A stretch of 64,000 nt of DNA from Larix kaempferi (GCA_027924585.1 BSBM01001436.1:186001-250000); one strand, 5' to 3'; shown: positions 43,825 through 55,617, counted from the first letter of the stretch. A program made the numbers and translations. Notes: generated from the letters alone by a model not told the origin.

Positions 43825-45765
43825 GTACCAGCAACTAGGTATCTGTCATATCTATCTTCCTCAAGTGATGATGAATATATACTCGGAGAGGTTGAAAGTG
43901 ACACAAGTTGTACTAGATCTACCGGTTTTATATCAACTAGATCTAAAAAGATAAGGAAAAGATTTCATAGATGCATGAAATATTTTATTGCCAACGGTGG
44001 GTCGTGTAATTATGATGCTAAGAGCATAGGAGACATTGATTTTCCATTGAGGTATAAACATCTAGTGCAACGATGGGTACCTAATATGCTACCTCAAGTG
44101 GACACATATTTCCTCATCAATGGGAGGATGTATCGCATCGCTCCTTCGTCCTTACATGGATTGGGGCTATTTTCCATGGATGGAATAAAGGTCCGCTATG
44201 GCACTGCAACTGAATTGATGGAGTATGTAGGACCACTATACAGATACAATAAATGGTTGATCTTGGTCCAATACACTCGAAGTATGCGGAGGTACGGAGT
44301 TGCCATGAATTATATTCAACTAGCAGAAAACAATAAAAACAAAGGGGAGACTATGTATATTGATGGGAGACCAAAAGCATCTGGAAACGTTGCTGGATTT
44401 ATAAATAGTACACGACCAGTGACAAAAAATAAGAAACCAAATTGTGAATTTTAGGGATGTGAACAACATCGTATATCTGTATGTGCAATAAAAACAATAC
44501 TTGCAGGTGAAGAGTTGTTGATCGATTACAACTTAAATCGAATAGATGTGGCTTCTGCGGTCCAGGGTAACCGTGGACCATTAGAAACTATGCCTCATCA
44601 GGTAAATGATAAATGTAGTAACTAAACATGACTACAATAACTAAATGTTTCGTTTTTTCTGTTAACATTTGATTTCCACTGTTGACATTCGCTTTTTTCG
44701 TGCTTATTATGAATATTTCCATGTGATTACATGGTGATTACACTACTATGAATATCTCATTTTTGTTTATGATGAAATTATTGACTCGAAGTTTGATTAG
44801 GGTGGCGGCAGTGGAAAGGTACATGCTGCTTCCATGGTCCAGGGTGACCGTGGAAGGTCAGAATCTACGCCTTGTCAGGTAAATGTTAAATATATTAAAT
44901 AAATATGACTACAATAACAAGATGTTACGATTTTCATCGTTAACATTCGCTTTTTCCGTGCTTATTATTAATATTTCCATATGATAGCATGCTTATTAAA
45001 CTATGGTAGGAGTTTGCTCATGGCCATGGAGCAAAACATGTATCTTCTACTTCTGAGGTAAAAATAAATATTAATGCAATATCTCATTTTTCTTTATGTT
45101 ACAATTATTTAGTATGAGGTAAACGTTTATTTATTGATTTATTGTGTCAAGGTGGCGCCATTGGAAAGGCACCTGTTTCTTCCATGGTCGAGGGTGATCG
45201 TGGAAGGTCACACTCTGTGGCCCGTCAAGTAAGTGTTAAGTAAAACAACTAAATGTTTTGATTTAGTATGTTAACATTCAATGTCCACTATTGACATTCA
45301 CATTTTTATGAGCTTATGATGGATTACTGGTTCATTTTTCTGACATTATGATGGATTACTGGTTCATTCAGGACCATGGAAAGGCACCTACTGCTTCCAC
45401 GGTGCCGGTTCATCGTGGACACTCACCGGCCATAACACCGCGTCAGGTAAGTGTTAGTGCATAATAGTAACTTAATTTTCATTACAATATCAATATTTGA
45501 ATGATGTTAAAATTATATTGCTTACTTTTATTGTTTGATGAATTTAGTCACGTGCACTCGATCTGGGTGATGAGGCGTTTGAGGAAGACATTTTCTATTG
45601 CAATGACCCACTGGAAACTTTAAGAATGGCCCTGAAAAAGGAAAACATAGAAATGCTTGCCTTGGCTCGCAAAAGGCCCTTGACACAGGAGAACAGGGCA
45701 AGGATTCAAGAGCTGCAAGATCAAAATACAATCTTATGGGGCAAGTTGCATCTTCACAAATGTTT
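43825..45765 (+). pseudogene. SET-domain methyltransferase-like gene with tandem phase-0 mini-exons
   Basis: Exon 43825-44601 (259 codons) has a basic N-part (STRSKKIRKRFHRC) and a SET domain: SSLHGLGLFSMDGIKV (SAM-binding G-x-G), LMEYVGPLY, MYIDGRPKASGNVAGFINS, KPNCEF and ILAGEELLIDYNLN. A TAG at 44452-44454 splits it just after NCEF. Then follow 44801-44878, 45010-45057, 45152-45228 and 45372-45446, each bounded by AG and GT. The full-length ones encode variants of ASMVQGDRGRS ending in Gln. The last exon, 45548-45765, is charged and probably coiled-coil (LKKENIEMLALARKRPL). SET proteins methylate lysines, usually on histones. The target here is unknown. The fourth exon is one base short, adding a frameshift. 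Confidence 0.75.
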
Positions 45766-45849
45766 GTAAGCTATGACATGATTTCATATCTGATATTATG
45801 TTTTTTATTTTTCCAAGTGATCTAATAAAGTAAAGTTTATTGTTTGTAG

Positions 45850-46231
45850 GGTTTATTAAAACCCATGAATAGAGAACCTGCCGAGACAGGTATAGGTAGT
45901 AGTGATGTTCCAATGTAGCAAAAAAGAAGCAATGTACCAATGAGGCTTTTTGGCACTCCTGCAGTTGGCTTCAAATCCATTCATGAGACGGAGCATGATG
46001 CCATGTTGGAGCATGATGCCATGCTGGAGCATGATGCCATGTTGGAGCATGATGCCATGCCGGAGCATGATGAGACGGAGCCTAGGACTCCACGTGACTC
46101 TGGAGATGAACGTACTGTAGATGACTAGGAAACTTTTCCTGGAGCAGCACGAGTTAAAAGCAACGGGTCACTAGATCTCACATTTCTGGTGTCTGACTCT
46201 TGTGTTCCTATCAAGATTCAGAAGATTGCAG
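45850..46231 (+). pseudogene. Exon-like segment with a hexapeptide repeat, linking SET and TNPA-like parts
   Basis: After a TTGTAG acceptor the frame reads LLKPMNREPAETG, then four 18-bp repeats coding EHDAML/EHDAMP (about 45990-46078), then an acidic tail and LTFLVSDSCVPIKIQKIA, ending at CAG and GT. TAG codons at about 45917 and 46126 interrupt it. Its phase fits neither neighbour cleanly, so an indel or a mis-set border is likely. The position suggests the two flanking exon sets belong to one gene, but that is inference. Confidence 0.5.
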
Positions 46232-46343
46232 GTATTTATTAATTAATTTATTGATTTTAATCATGAAATTGAAATAGACATACGTTGAAATTATTATAAA
46301 TTAATGGATTACATGTTTTTTCACAAAACAATGTCTTCTACAG

Positions 46344-47602
46344 GCATTTGAATGACAAAGCATTGGAGCTGTTTGGCCCCACCATTCGCACACGGTGGAA
46401 TAGAAAAGATAGAAATAAGAGAGATGAATTGATAGACCACATGGTCAACTTGTTCGGCAATACTTTCAACAGGAAAGTTGTTGCAAAGTTAGCCGGTGAG
46501 AATTTGAAATATACCAAGGCCCAATATAGGGAAAGATTGCAAGCTGACCTCAAGCATGAGCGCCCTCCCATGGTTCCAGAGAAAGAGTGGAAGGCACTCA
46601 TAGATGATGCAAAGGAGAACTTGCTAAAAAGACAAGGAAAACAACCACGGCCTGGTAAAGCAAGGTACAACATATATCATCTTTTTACTGAAATAAGCTC
46701 AATTATTTTTTTCTTTTTTGTTTTAAGTAGGATTTTTGATATCTAAGGTTTTTCAAAATTTTCATATATAGGATACCTGACACCTCCAAAGAAACCAAGG
46801 ATAGAATGGAAAAGCACGGGAAACATAGACTGGGCCAAGGTGGCTATAGAAAAATAAGAGCAAGAATCGTAAGTATTAAATGATTAATTGTTGCGAATAT
46901 TTATTTAACAGTGTCAAACAAATATCTGATTTTGATACTGGAAATTTTAAAATGTGTTATCATGCATTGCAGGGAAATACGTTCCAAGTTGCTGCCACCG
47001 AGGAAGACCTAAATCTTGGTTGCAAGTTTGGTTTTAAAAGTGTGGTTGAATATCGAAAAATATTGGGGAAGACTCCAATCTCCCCAATGACGCAAATGCA
47101 GGTATATCACCAATTGTAGTATACTATTAAAGTCTATTTAGTTCTGATTATATCACCCATAACTAAAAATGTATGTTTGCTTTTAAGCAACAATGCAACC
47201 ACAACAGTGAATCTAGCGGTACTCAGCAAGTACCAGTTGATGTTGGGGCGCACATGTCCCATGATAGTGTGGAGCATAGTGTCCATTCTGGTATGTATGA
47301 TTTGGAAATAGAAATATCTACTGTGATTAGATATATATATTTCCTAACGTATACTTACACATTTTCTTCTTTCAATGGAAGACCATGCAGCTCAGGATCC
47401 TGAACTGCAAGAGGAAGCAACTAGACCTCCAATTAACACCCCAGCTGTCACATGTACACACACAGGTAAAGAGAAATATTGTAATTTTAATGAAAATAAT
47501 GAAATATGTATTTCAATAATATTTCAACATCATATATATATGCACATTTCCGTTGTTGCAGTTCACACCCCTTCAAAACTGCCTCCACGCCCTGCTCAAT
47601 GA
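46344..47602 (+). CDS. TNPA-like Ptta/En/Spm (Transposase_24-type) gene, six coherent exons
   Basis: Exons 46344-46664, 46772-46868, 46973-47101, 47188-47290, 47382-47465 and 47562-47602 join with matching phases and no stop after the frame is set at NDKALELFGPTIRTRW. The core follows the PF03004 pattern: a WNRKD..LIDHMVNLFG helix pair, YRERLQADLKHERPPMVPEK, EWKALIDDAKENLLK, then SKETKDRMEKHGKHRLGQGG in place of the family's N-R-x(5)-H-T-x-G-S. The C-part is Gln/Pro/Ser-rich. A TGA at 47600-47602 ends it, though the frame beyond stays open to about 47745 with a lysine-rich tail. TNPA-type proteins bind subterminal repeats. The 5' join to the SET exons is unresolved. Confidence 0.65.
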
Positions 47603-48187
47603 CGTACAAGAAGTGTCATACATGAGGGCATGGAAACACAAACAATAATAGGAGATATCGCAGTAAATACTATGCCAATTGATGATTGTGATACCCTACT
47701 CGCAAGTTTTTGCAATGCAAAAAAACAGAAATCAACGAAAAAGTAGATGCAACATAAATTCATGACTTGTATTTTGATGTATATCGATGTTGTTAGTATG
47801 AAACATGGATTCTCTTAATATTAGCTATTAGTAACATAATCGGGTTCTTAAAATATAATCATTTTTCCCATTTATATGAAAGGTAACATAGATAACTTTT
47901 ATTTGGTATAGTTACAAGGTACTTATCTTTTATGTGATGCTCTTAGGAATTTTCCCATTTATATATTTTATTTTCTTAGAATTTGAATTTTAAATTTAAA
48001 TGTCATCACAAGTCATTGTATGCTTGTTTATAATTATTTTGTATTTTAATATTCAAATTTTGTGTTTTCTCACGCATCATCACTCCTATATGTGCTGCAT
48101 CTAGATATATTAGTCTGAAACATTGATTCTCTTTATATTAGATATATTAGATATGTTCATCATGACTTTGATCATCATCACTCTTTA
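47603..48187. other. 3' flank of the TNPA-like gene
   Basis: Apart from the possible read-through tail up to about 47745, I see only AT-rich non-coding sequence. Confidence 0.4.
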
Positions 48188-49083
48188 TAATTTGATTACT
48201 GCCCAGTACATCTCGAGGACCAACTTCAGCACAGGGACCACAGAGGAGTGCTGAAGTTGATAGAGATCAGATTTATGTTATAAAATCTTTTACTGCTACT
48301 TTAGCACTAGTCAGAAATTTGGATGGTAATTGTGAGAAAATTTTGCTTTTGTAGACCATATTCCTAAATTGAAAGGTAACACAGGTGGCATTTATTTTCT
48401 ATAGTACAAGGTACTTATCTGTTATGTGATGCTATCAGGATTTCATAGAGAGAAATGAGGGATATTTTTATTTGGCATCCCACCCCCCTTCCTTATACTG
48501 TGATGATGAAATTTCAGGTTATATGGAACGTCTGTACATTTGAGAGAGATATGACTCGTTGTAACTTCCCCACCTTGATTGAGTTATGATTGGTCTTGTG
48601 GTACCTTATCTTTCACTTGTTTTTAATGGGGTCATTTACCCTCCTTGAGTAACTTTTTTAAAAACACCTTGTTGAATTTTTGGTCTTATAGAGTACTATG
48701 GTTGTTTGGCCACATTTGGAGCATACCCTTGGTTCTAAGGGTCATGGGTCTTGTACTACCCACACCTATGTTATGACCATTGTTTATATTTTCTTATTTT
48801 ATGACCATTGTTTATATTTGTACCCACACGTCAAATCTGATTTTTGGTTTAATGTTGACGTGGAGATCTTCAACTATACCTCTCTTATTGTTATATGATC
48901 AATATGTTTATTTTATTACCTGTTACTAATTGATTTATTAAATACATGTTGTACCTTCCCTACCTTGATTGAGTTGTTATTGGACTCGTGGTACCTTGTC
49001 TTTGACTTGTGGTTAATGCGGTCATTTACCCTCCTTCATTTTTTTTTATACCACCTTGTTGAATTTTTGGTCTTATAGAGTAC
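48188..49083. repeat. Direct repeat B, copy 1 (~0.9 kb)
   Basis: It starts AATTTGATTACTGCCCA and ends CTTATAGAGTAC. It closely matches 49471-50362 and contains two copies of a ~135-bp subunit beginning GTTGTA(A/C)CTTCCC (48558 and 48948). Non-coding. Confidence 0.82.
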
Positions 49084-49470
49084 TTGACTTTGATCACCTA
49101 TGATCAGTTGTGGTGTGATCACCTTGATGAGTGCAGAGGTTGAAAGAGATGAAAATTATGTTATAAAATGTTTTACTATTGCTTTAGCACTATTCATAAA
49201 TAGTATCATTTTATCATGCAGCTGGAGAATTGTTATGTTACTGTACCTTTCTTTCATCTGTGTGCTTAATTGTTGTAGTATGTGGACTGTCTTAACCTGT
49301 TTGAGGCATGTACTTAAATTTTCCTCTCTCTCAAGGTGCTTTCATGTTCCCTTGGTGACTTGTCCCTTGAAAGGATAAGGTCTGAACCAAAATGTTGTCT
49401 AAGTACAAGGAAGTCTAATCAATTTTTATTCGGTTTTTTCATTGCTTATTTACTGCTGCTGCATATGTTA
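49084..49470. repeat. Spacer between repeat B copies, with a partial third copy
   Basis: The segment around AAATTATGTTATAAAATGTT and TTGCTTTAGCACTA (49150-49195) matches the start of repeat B, so the block was duplicated more than once. Confidence 0.6.
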
Positions 49471-50362
49471 CAATTTGATTACTGCCCATTACATCTCGAG
49501 GACCAAATTCAACACAGGGGCCACAAAGGAGTGCTAAAGTTGATAGAGATCAAAATTATGTTATAAAATATTTTACTGTTGCTTTAGCACTAGTCAGAAA
49601 TTTGCATGGTAATTGTGATGAAATTTTGCTTTTTTAGACCATATTCCTAAATTGAAAGGTAACACAGGTGGCTTTTATTTTCTATAGTACAAGGTACTTA
49701 TATGTTATGTGATTCTATCAGGATTGCATAGAGAGAAATGAGGGATATTTTTATTTGGCATCCCACCACCCTTCCTTATACTATGATGATGAACTTTCAG
49801 GTTATATGGAACGTCTATACATTTGACAGAGATATGACTGGTTGTACCTTCCCCACCTTGATTGAGTTATGATTGGTATTATGGTACCTTATGTTTCACT
49901 TGTGTTTAATGGGGTCATTTACACTCATTGAGTAATTTTTTTAAACCACCGTGTTAAAGTTTTGGTCTTATTGAGTACTATGGTTGTTTGGCCACATTTG
50001 GAGCATACCCTTGGTTCTAAGGGTCATGGGTCTTGTACTACCCACACCTATGTTATGACCATTGTTTATATTTTCTTATTTTATGACCATTTTTTATATT
50101 TGTACCCACACTTCAGATCTGATTTTTGGTTTAATGTTGACATGGAGATCTTCAACTATACCTCTCTTATTGTTATATGATCAATATGTTTATTTTATTA
50201 CCTGTTACTGATTGAGTTATTAAATACTTGTTGTACCTTCCCCACCTTGATTGAGTTATTATTGGACTTGTGGTACCTTGTCTTTGACTTCTGGTTAATG
50301 CGGTCATTTACCCTCCTTCATTTTTTTTATACCACCTTGTTGAATTTTTGGTCTTATAGAGT
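49471..50362. repeat. Direct repeat B, copy 2
   Basis: It carries the same subunit pair (49841 and 50230), giving four copies of the ~135-bp unit overall. The offset from copy 1 is about 1.28 kb. Confidence 0.82.
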
Positions 50363-51269
50363 CTCCTCAATTTCCTATAATGTTTAACCTTGGGTGATGC
50401 TTGTTTTCCTATGTATTTTTTATTGCCACTTGAAGTTTCTCTGATTTGTGTAAGGTCTAATCTATTATTTGGTTATATGTAGTGAGGTTACAATGTCTCA
50501 ACGGACCCTTGAGTGGATGGAAATTTACAAAATTATAGAAGATAACCCTACCATCCAACACAAGTTAACTTTTCCTGTCATTCCAGCTTCTAGATTGAGA
50601 AAAATCGTGGATCAAAGGTTTTACTTCTGTCCTCGGCTCATCATTAAGACATATTTATCATTGGATTCATGAATTCTCTAGATTATATATTTAATGTTAT
50701 TATTTTCAAGAAAACCCTAGTTTCTTAATGAATTACCCAACTTTTGATGGATGCATTGTTGACGAGGATTATTTAGATATGTTGCCGACAATTATGTAAA
50801 TCAAACTTGTTATTGGATTTTATAGTCATTTATTTCCATTTGGTGGGAATATATTACCTTGTATATCTTATAAATTATAAAAATAATCTCATACATTCCT
50901 ATTTGTGTTATATTATACTATCATTCAACCTTCACTAGCAACATCACATTTGTAAAATCCCTCAACCTAATTTTGATATGAGAAAATTGTATGTTGATCA
51001 CATATGTGGGCCTCCAAATGGAGATAGTACTACACCACCAACAAATAATCCTCTTATGCAGACAATTCAAAAAGGGGTGGATTTCTCTCTCATTGCTACT
51101 CACATTGTAAGTAAATGTTTTATTAGCATCTTGAATATATACATTTTGTTTGTTCAACTTTTAAATATGCAACATTTACTTCAACTGATTAGTTTGCATG
51201 ATATTGATCACTATTGAACAACATTGAAATCTAAGGCTCTCTCCCTTACTGGTTTTTTTTTTTTTTAGC
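50363..51269. other. Non-coding or exon debris before the right subterminal array
   Basis: Short frames (for example 50493-50672) do not resemble known proteins. An AG-flanked segment near 50978-51110 could be an exon remnant of an element gene, but nothing supports it further. Confidence 0.3.
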
Positions 51270-51720
51270 ACTTCCAGGTATCGTCTCTATATCAACGAAT
51301 GTTACTTCCACATAGATGCTAAACCTACCACGGAAGTTCGTTGCAATACACACGCACCTCTTCGTGGAGCTATAGAAGATGTTTCAACGCAGATGTTATA
51401 CCTACCACGAACGTTCGTCGATATCGCAACGAACCTCTTATATAAGTTCGTCGGTATAGAAACGAACTCTCATGGTAGGTTTAGCATCTGCGTGGAAACA
51501 TATATAAGAGGTTCATTTCTATATCGACGAACTATCGTGACAGGTATAGCATCTGCATCCAAGGCTATAGAAGATTTGCATCGATATAGAGACGAATATT
51601 CATGGCAGGTTACAAATTCCGTAGATCTGAGAACTTTTGTATAGGTGACATGTGGCCTCTATGAAGCATGGTTATTGCCATTATGGGGAATCTTCGTCTC
51701 TATATCCACGAAAAAACAAA
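51270..51720 (-). repeat. CACTA right subterminal palindrome array
   Basis: Variants of GTTCGTCGATATCGCAACGA occur about seven times (near 51277, 51327, 51404, 51447, 51508, 51576, 51690), alternating with TACCTACCACG or GTAGGTTTAGCATCTGCGTG linkers. The left half is inverted relative to the right half around 51440, so the array can fold into a large hairpin. The motif ATAGAGACGAA is shared with the left end of the element. Such clusters are the usual TNPA binding platforms in CACTA elements. Confidence 0.72.
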
Positions 51721-51786
51721 ACCCGTATCGTCGTAACAGGGACAATAAATCATGGTAACTACAACGAAAAAATGTGGCAAATTTGA

Positions 51787-51801
51787 CCATATGTACTAGT
51801 G
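51787..51801 (-). repeat. CACTA right terminal inverted repeat
   Basis: The minus strand reads CACTAGTACATATGG; TTC follows at 51802-51804, matching the left duplication. Confidence 0.78.
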
Positions 51802-51804
51802 TTC
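51802..51804. repeat. Target-site duplication TTC (right) of the CACTA element
   Basis: It matches 14991-14993. Confidence 0.75.
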
Positions 51805-53560
51805 TAAACAATCAACATCACCTGATTGAAAAATCCAACAACATCATAATTCATGAAGCAAGAACTCCCCATTAGTCGGTTTCTTGTTACCTTCTTGCAA
51901 CATCATAATCCATGAAGCAAGAACTCCCCATGAGTCAATTTCTTGTTACCTCTCAACCATGTATTCATACCCAAATTCCACCTTATACCCATTACCAGTT
52001 TCGCAATGTACAATGTCTTTCTGCCTCTAATGCCACTCTTAGACCACTTTAACTTGGCTTCCAATCCCATCTCGTTGTCAAATTCCACCTAGTTGGAGAT
52101 CAATTTGACTAGGATCCAAATTTTCATTTTCTTTTTCATTAACTTCATCCACAATTCCAAAAACCAAGAACAACTTTGTCATACTAGCTTTTCCTATTCC
52201 CACTTGTACACGTTTTAGGTTTTCTAATCATCCTAACCATTAGCAACCTTTTCATTAATTAAATGGTATGACAAGCTTGGAGTCCTTGTTAGTCAAAATT
52301 CCCTTTTATAACCATTTACATTCAAATCCCCCAACATCACAAAATAATTTTAAACCACACCTATTCATAAGTCGATAGAGGCAATAAGCACATATCACAT
52401 GTTGGAAAAAGAACAAATTTGTGTAGGTCTACGTTGATTTTCTTTTGTTTTGGGGAGGATGGAAATGGAAAAAATGAAAAGGACCTCATTAGTCAAATGC
52501 AATTTTGTTACACCAAATCATTGGCAATAATAGATAAGGAAGCTTATATATTTTGGTTGGTCAATCTTTCCATGAGGCACAATGCATGTTTATGCGTGTA
52601 CATGATGTTGCTGTTGGAAGAAGCATATAGTTCAATTTACATTAATTATTTCAAAAACCATTCATTTTGAAGTTACAGGAACAAATACCAATGTCAATCG
52701 GGACATCTTCAATAGGCTATATGATGCTAAAACTTGTAGTCGAGATTACAAAAGATGATCCCAATGTTTTAAGGACAATAAATCTATCAATCCAGGAATG
52801 TGCTACACACATTCCCCAAGAGAAAAGAAGATAAATATATGACATTTATAGTTGTTGAATAAATGGTTGACCATTAATCTCCTTCTCCCCCTCTTTCAAG
52901 CCCTATACAATAAATTTCCTACCTACAGAATTTGATGGAGATGGGAAGACAAGCAACATTAATAACGAATCTCCATCTACATCCTCTCTTTCGGAAATGG
53001 ACCATATCAACAATGAGGAGACTACAAATGAGACCAATATTGTACTTCCAACAAAAGAAGAATTGTAGTTATTTATTGGAAGAGAAATCAAGAGATGGTC
53101 CTCTAGAATAGCCCCCCCCCCACCTCATAATTCAATAGCTGAGCCACAATCACACATAAACCTTCGAGCAAAAAGAGAGGAAAACAGATTCAACTTATCT
53201 CCCTCCTCTAGAGAAAGATCTCACCCTGTATCAGATGTAAGCTTGTCTAAATATGAAGACGATGATTCCATCGATCTCTCAAGGGAATTAAAATATTTTT
53301 CACTGATACTACAAAATTTCAAGTGAAAACTGAAGATGGATACAAATAAAAGAGCATCCCAAATTCTAGTCTCTGTATCACGTAATATTCAAAAGTAAGC
53401 TGGCAAGATCGAAGGCCAAATACAGTTTGAATTACATAAGCATACATAGTTGTGCAAAACTAAGTTCAAATAAATGGACTCCAATTTACACTTGATCGGA
53501 ATGAGAAACTTAAAGTACTTCATGAAAAGTTCAAAAATAAGTTATTTCAACATTTGCAAT
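51805..53560. other. Right flank of the CACTA element, with a 57-bp tandem duplication and decayed coding debris
   Basis: A 57-bp unit (CATCATAATTCATGAAGCAA..CTTGTTACC) is directly repeated at 51843-51955. At about 52915-53325 one frame is nearly open and Ser/Asn/Glu-rich, with one TAG. I do not recognise it. Nothing else is supported. Confidence 0.45.
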
Positions 53561-53568
53561 TGTTGGAA

Positions 53569-54120
53569 TGTTGGAATGTATAATTTTAATAAATTACATG
53601 TGTAATGATGTCTAGTATGATTCCGTAAGATGTCTTATCTAGCATTGGAAGGAAAAATAACTCTAATCTTATGTAAAAGGATTTATCCCACATGTAGCAT
53701 GGAATAATATTCTCCTATTACCATTCATTATATAAAGAGGTGGAAAGTCATTTATCCCATGTGTATTTTGGGATGTTCATTCTTCCATACCTCTTGGTAT
53801 ATAATAAAGGTGAGGAAGAGCCTTTAGGCATATTGGACATCTTTTATATTACATTGTAATGATATTCTAACGTTGTGTATCATATGAAGGGTGGATATCT
53901 ATTGTAATATTTGATATTTTTGAAGAATAAGAAGACCAAGTATTCCCATGGATGATTCCCCCTTTTGGGTTTTACCACATATATATAGTGTATCTTGTCT
54001 ATTCTCTTGCCTCCATTGTTGTTTGTTTAGATAGAAGGCTAGAATAGTAGATATGTGTTATTGATTTACATGTTAGTGTAAATGTATTGTTGTATGCTAT
54101 GCATATTCTCTATTCTAACA
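53569..54120 (+). repeat. 5' LTR of Copia-type element 3
   Basis: It begins TGTTGGAATGTATAATT (a duplicated TGTTGGAA leaves 53561 as an alternative start) and ends CTATTCTAACA just before a primer site. A TATA box (TTATATAAAGAGG) lies near 53730. No partner LTR is found downstream in the window. Confidence 0.75.
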
Positions 54121-54135
54121 TGGTATTAGAGCTGG
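54121..54135 (+). other. Primer-binding site of Copia-type element 3
   Basis: TGGTATTAGAGCTGG follows the LTR directly and matches the Met-tRNA site with one change. Confidence 0.8.
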
Positions 54136-54989
54136 TTACTATGCTCTACCTTCTTCGATAATTTTGTTAAATTTTTTACAACAATTCTTCATATTTTGAG
54201 TTGGGTCCTCCATATTTTGTAGCTTTGTCATCCAATCTATTAAACCAAAGTGGTCTTTTCTTAGATCTTGACATTTGTTGCAAGTTTGAGAAAAAAAATC
54301 AAACCCTAACCCTCGTCATTAATTTTCAAACATTTTCAAGTTTGTTTCTTGATTTTTTTTGTAAATCTAGTATATACTAATCTAGAATCATGTATCTATC
54401 TGATCTTGGTTTGAATATCTAGTGGTTTGTTTATTTCCGATTCAGGTTTTTGCAGGTTTAAATCCAGATGACTTCAACTTCGGTTTCGATGATTTTTCTG
54501 TATTTTTTGGGTCTTGACAGATAGATCTGCACCCTATACATTATAGACAGATACATGTTGTATACAGTGCAAAGGAACATATAGCCTAGATTCATACACA
54601 CCCTATAGTGAGAAAAGGTGTGTATGCCCCTGTTTAGTGAATATTTTGTCATTCAAAAAATTATTTTCGTATTTTTGTGTAGCAGAGTTATAGATCTAAC
54701 AATTAGTTATAGAAAGGTTTCAGCATTGGTGAGAAATTTCTGGTTTTAGTATCACTTTTCTTCTTTTGCAATAAATCATTTTTTGCATTTAGGGTTTTTT
54801 TTTTCACACTACAACTTCAAAAGTTTTTATTCATGCACTAGTTGGATCTAATTATCATTCTTAGAAGAGAAATTTGATTGATGTGTTCAGGAGTAAGAGT
54901 ATTTGGATATTAGTTAAAGTTGAACAAGCAAAACCAACCGATAGATTTGGAAATATAGGAAGATCGATGTGATTAAGAAAGAGGACTCA

Positions 54990-55617
54990 TTTGAAAAATT
55001 GTTTTGGATAGCTTACAAGTACATATTGAGGTTGTGGATAGTCCCATTGAGGTATGGGAAATCCTAGATTCTTTACTTGATAAAAGTGATGATGTTTCTA
55101 CTTACTATCTTGAAAATAAAATCCATGAGTTAGACCCTAAATATTTTGATAGAATAGAGTAATTTCTTGCTGAAATTAAAACTTTTAATGAAAATTAAAT
55201 CATTGTGGTAGCGATTACAAGAAAAATGATAATGCTCTTACTATTCTTGTTGAACAAAATTTACCTTTGTGATTTGATATGTTCATCCAAACTAGGGATA
55301 GGGCCACTGAAATGTATGAGGGTACTATGAAACCTACTTTTGAATATTTTTGTAATGGTTTCATAAATGAGAAAGATAGATTAATTGCTTGTGGTCAATT
55401 ATCTAATTGTAAATCTATAATGGAACATAGTAAGAAGAATCCTACTAGAATATTTAATAAACCTTCTAAACCCAATAATCACGGATCAAATTCACACATT
55501 TCTAATGATGATGCTTCTAACATGGTTTCTAATAAAAAGAAAGTGTATAATCCTTGTAAGCACTATGGAAAAACAAACCACCGTGAAAATATTTGTATTG
55601 TCTCTCTCTCACAATAG
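54990..55617 (+). pseudogene. Degenerate Copia gag
   Basis: Pieces in the plus frames read EVWEILDSLLDKSDDVSTYY and LENKIHELDPKYF (gag_2-type body), then after several stops a frame from 55279 to 55617. That frame ends in CKHYGKTNHRENIC, a CX2CX4HX4C zinc knuckle whose second Cys is Tyr. No protease or pol follows; the element is cut off here. It belongs with the LTR at 53569. Confidence 0.75.

Larger units (their letters stand above)
14994..51801 (+). mobile_element. Giant CACTA (En/Spm) DNA transposon carrying TNP2, SET-domain and TNPA-like genes
   Basis: The ends are CACTATTACATATGG and, inverted, CACTAGTACATATGG: 14 of 15 bases match, flanked by a TTC duplication. Both subterminal regions carry GCAATAGAGACGAAGG/ATATAGAGACGAAG and TAGTCCCTATAGCAAC-like repeats in inverted orientation. 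Inside lie a TNP2-type transposase and a Transposase_24-like gene, the two classes expected for En/Spm. The element spans 36.8 kb here, about 22.3 kb once the nested long LTR and its target duplication are removed, which is large for a CACTA. Stops in both transposase genes suggest this copy is inactive. The pairing of the ends is inferred from sequence, not from an empty site. Confidence 0.8.

Noticed and set aside
53105-53120. C-rich run as a polypyrimidine or PPT-like signal
   Set aside because: No LTR border adjoins it on either strand; a simple homopolymer.
52915-53325. Ser/Glu-rich nearly open frame
   Set aside because: It is interrupted by a TAG, without recognisable domain or neighbouring element borders; not strong enough to call a gene.
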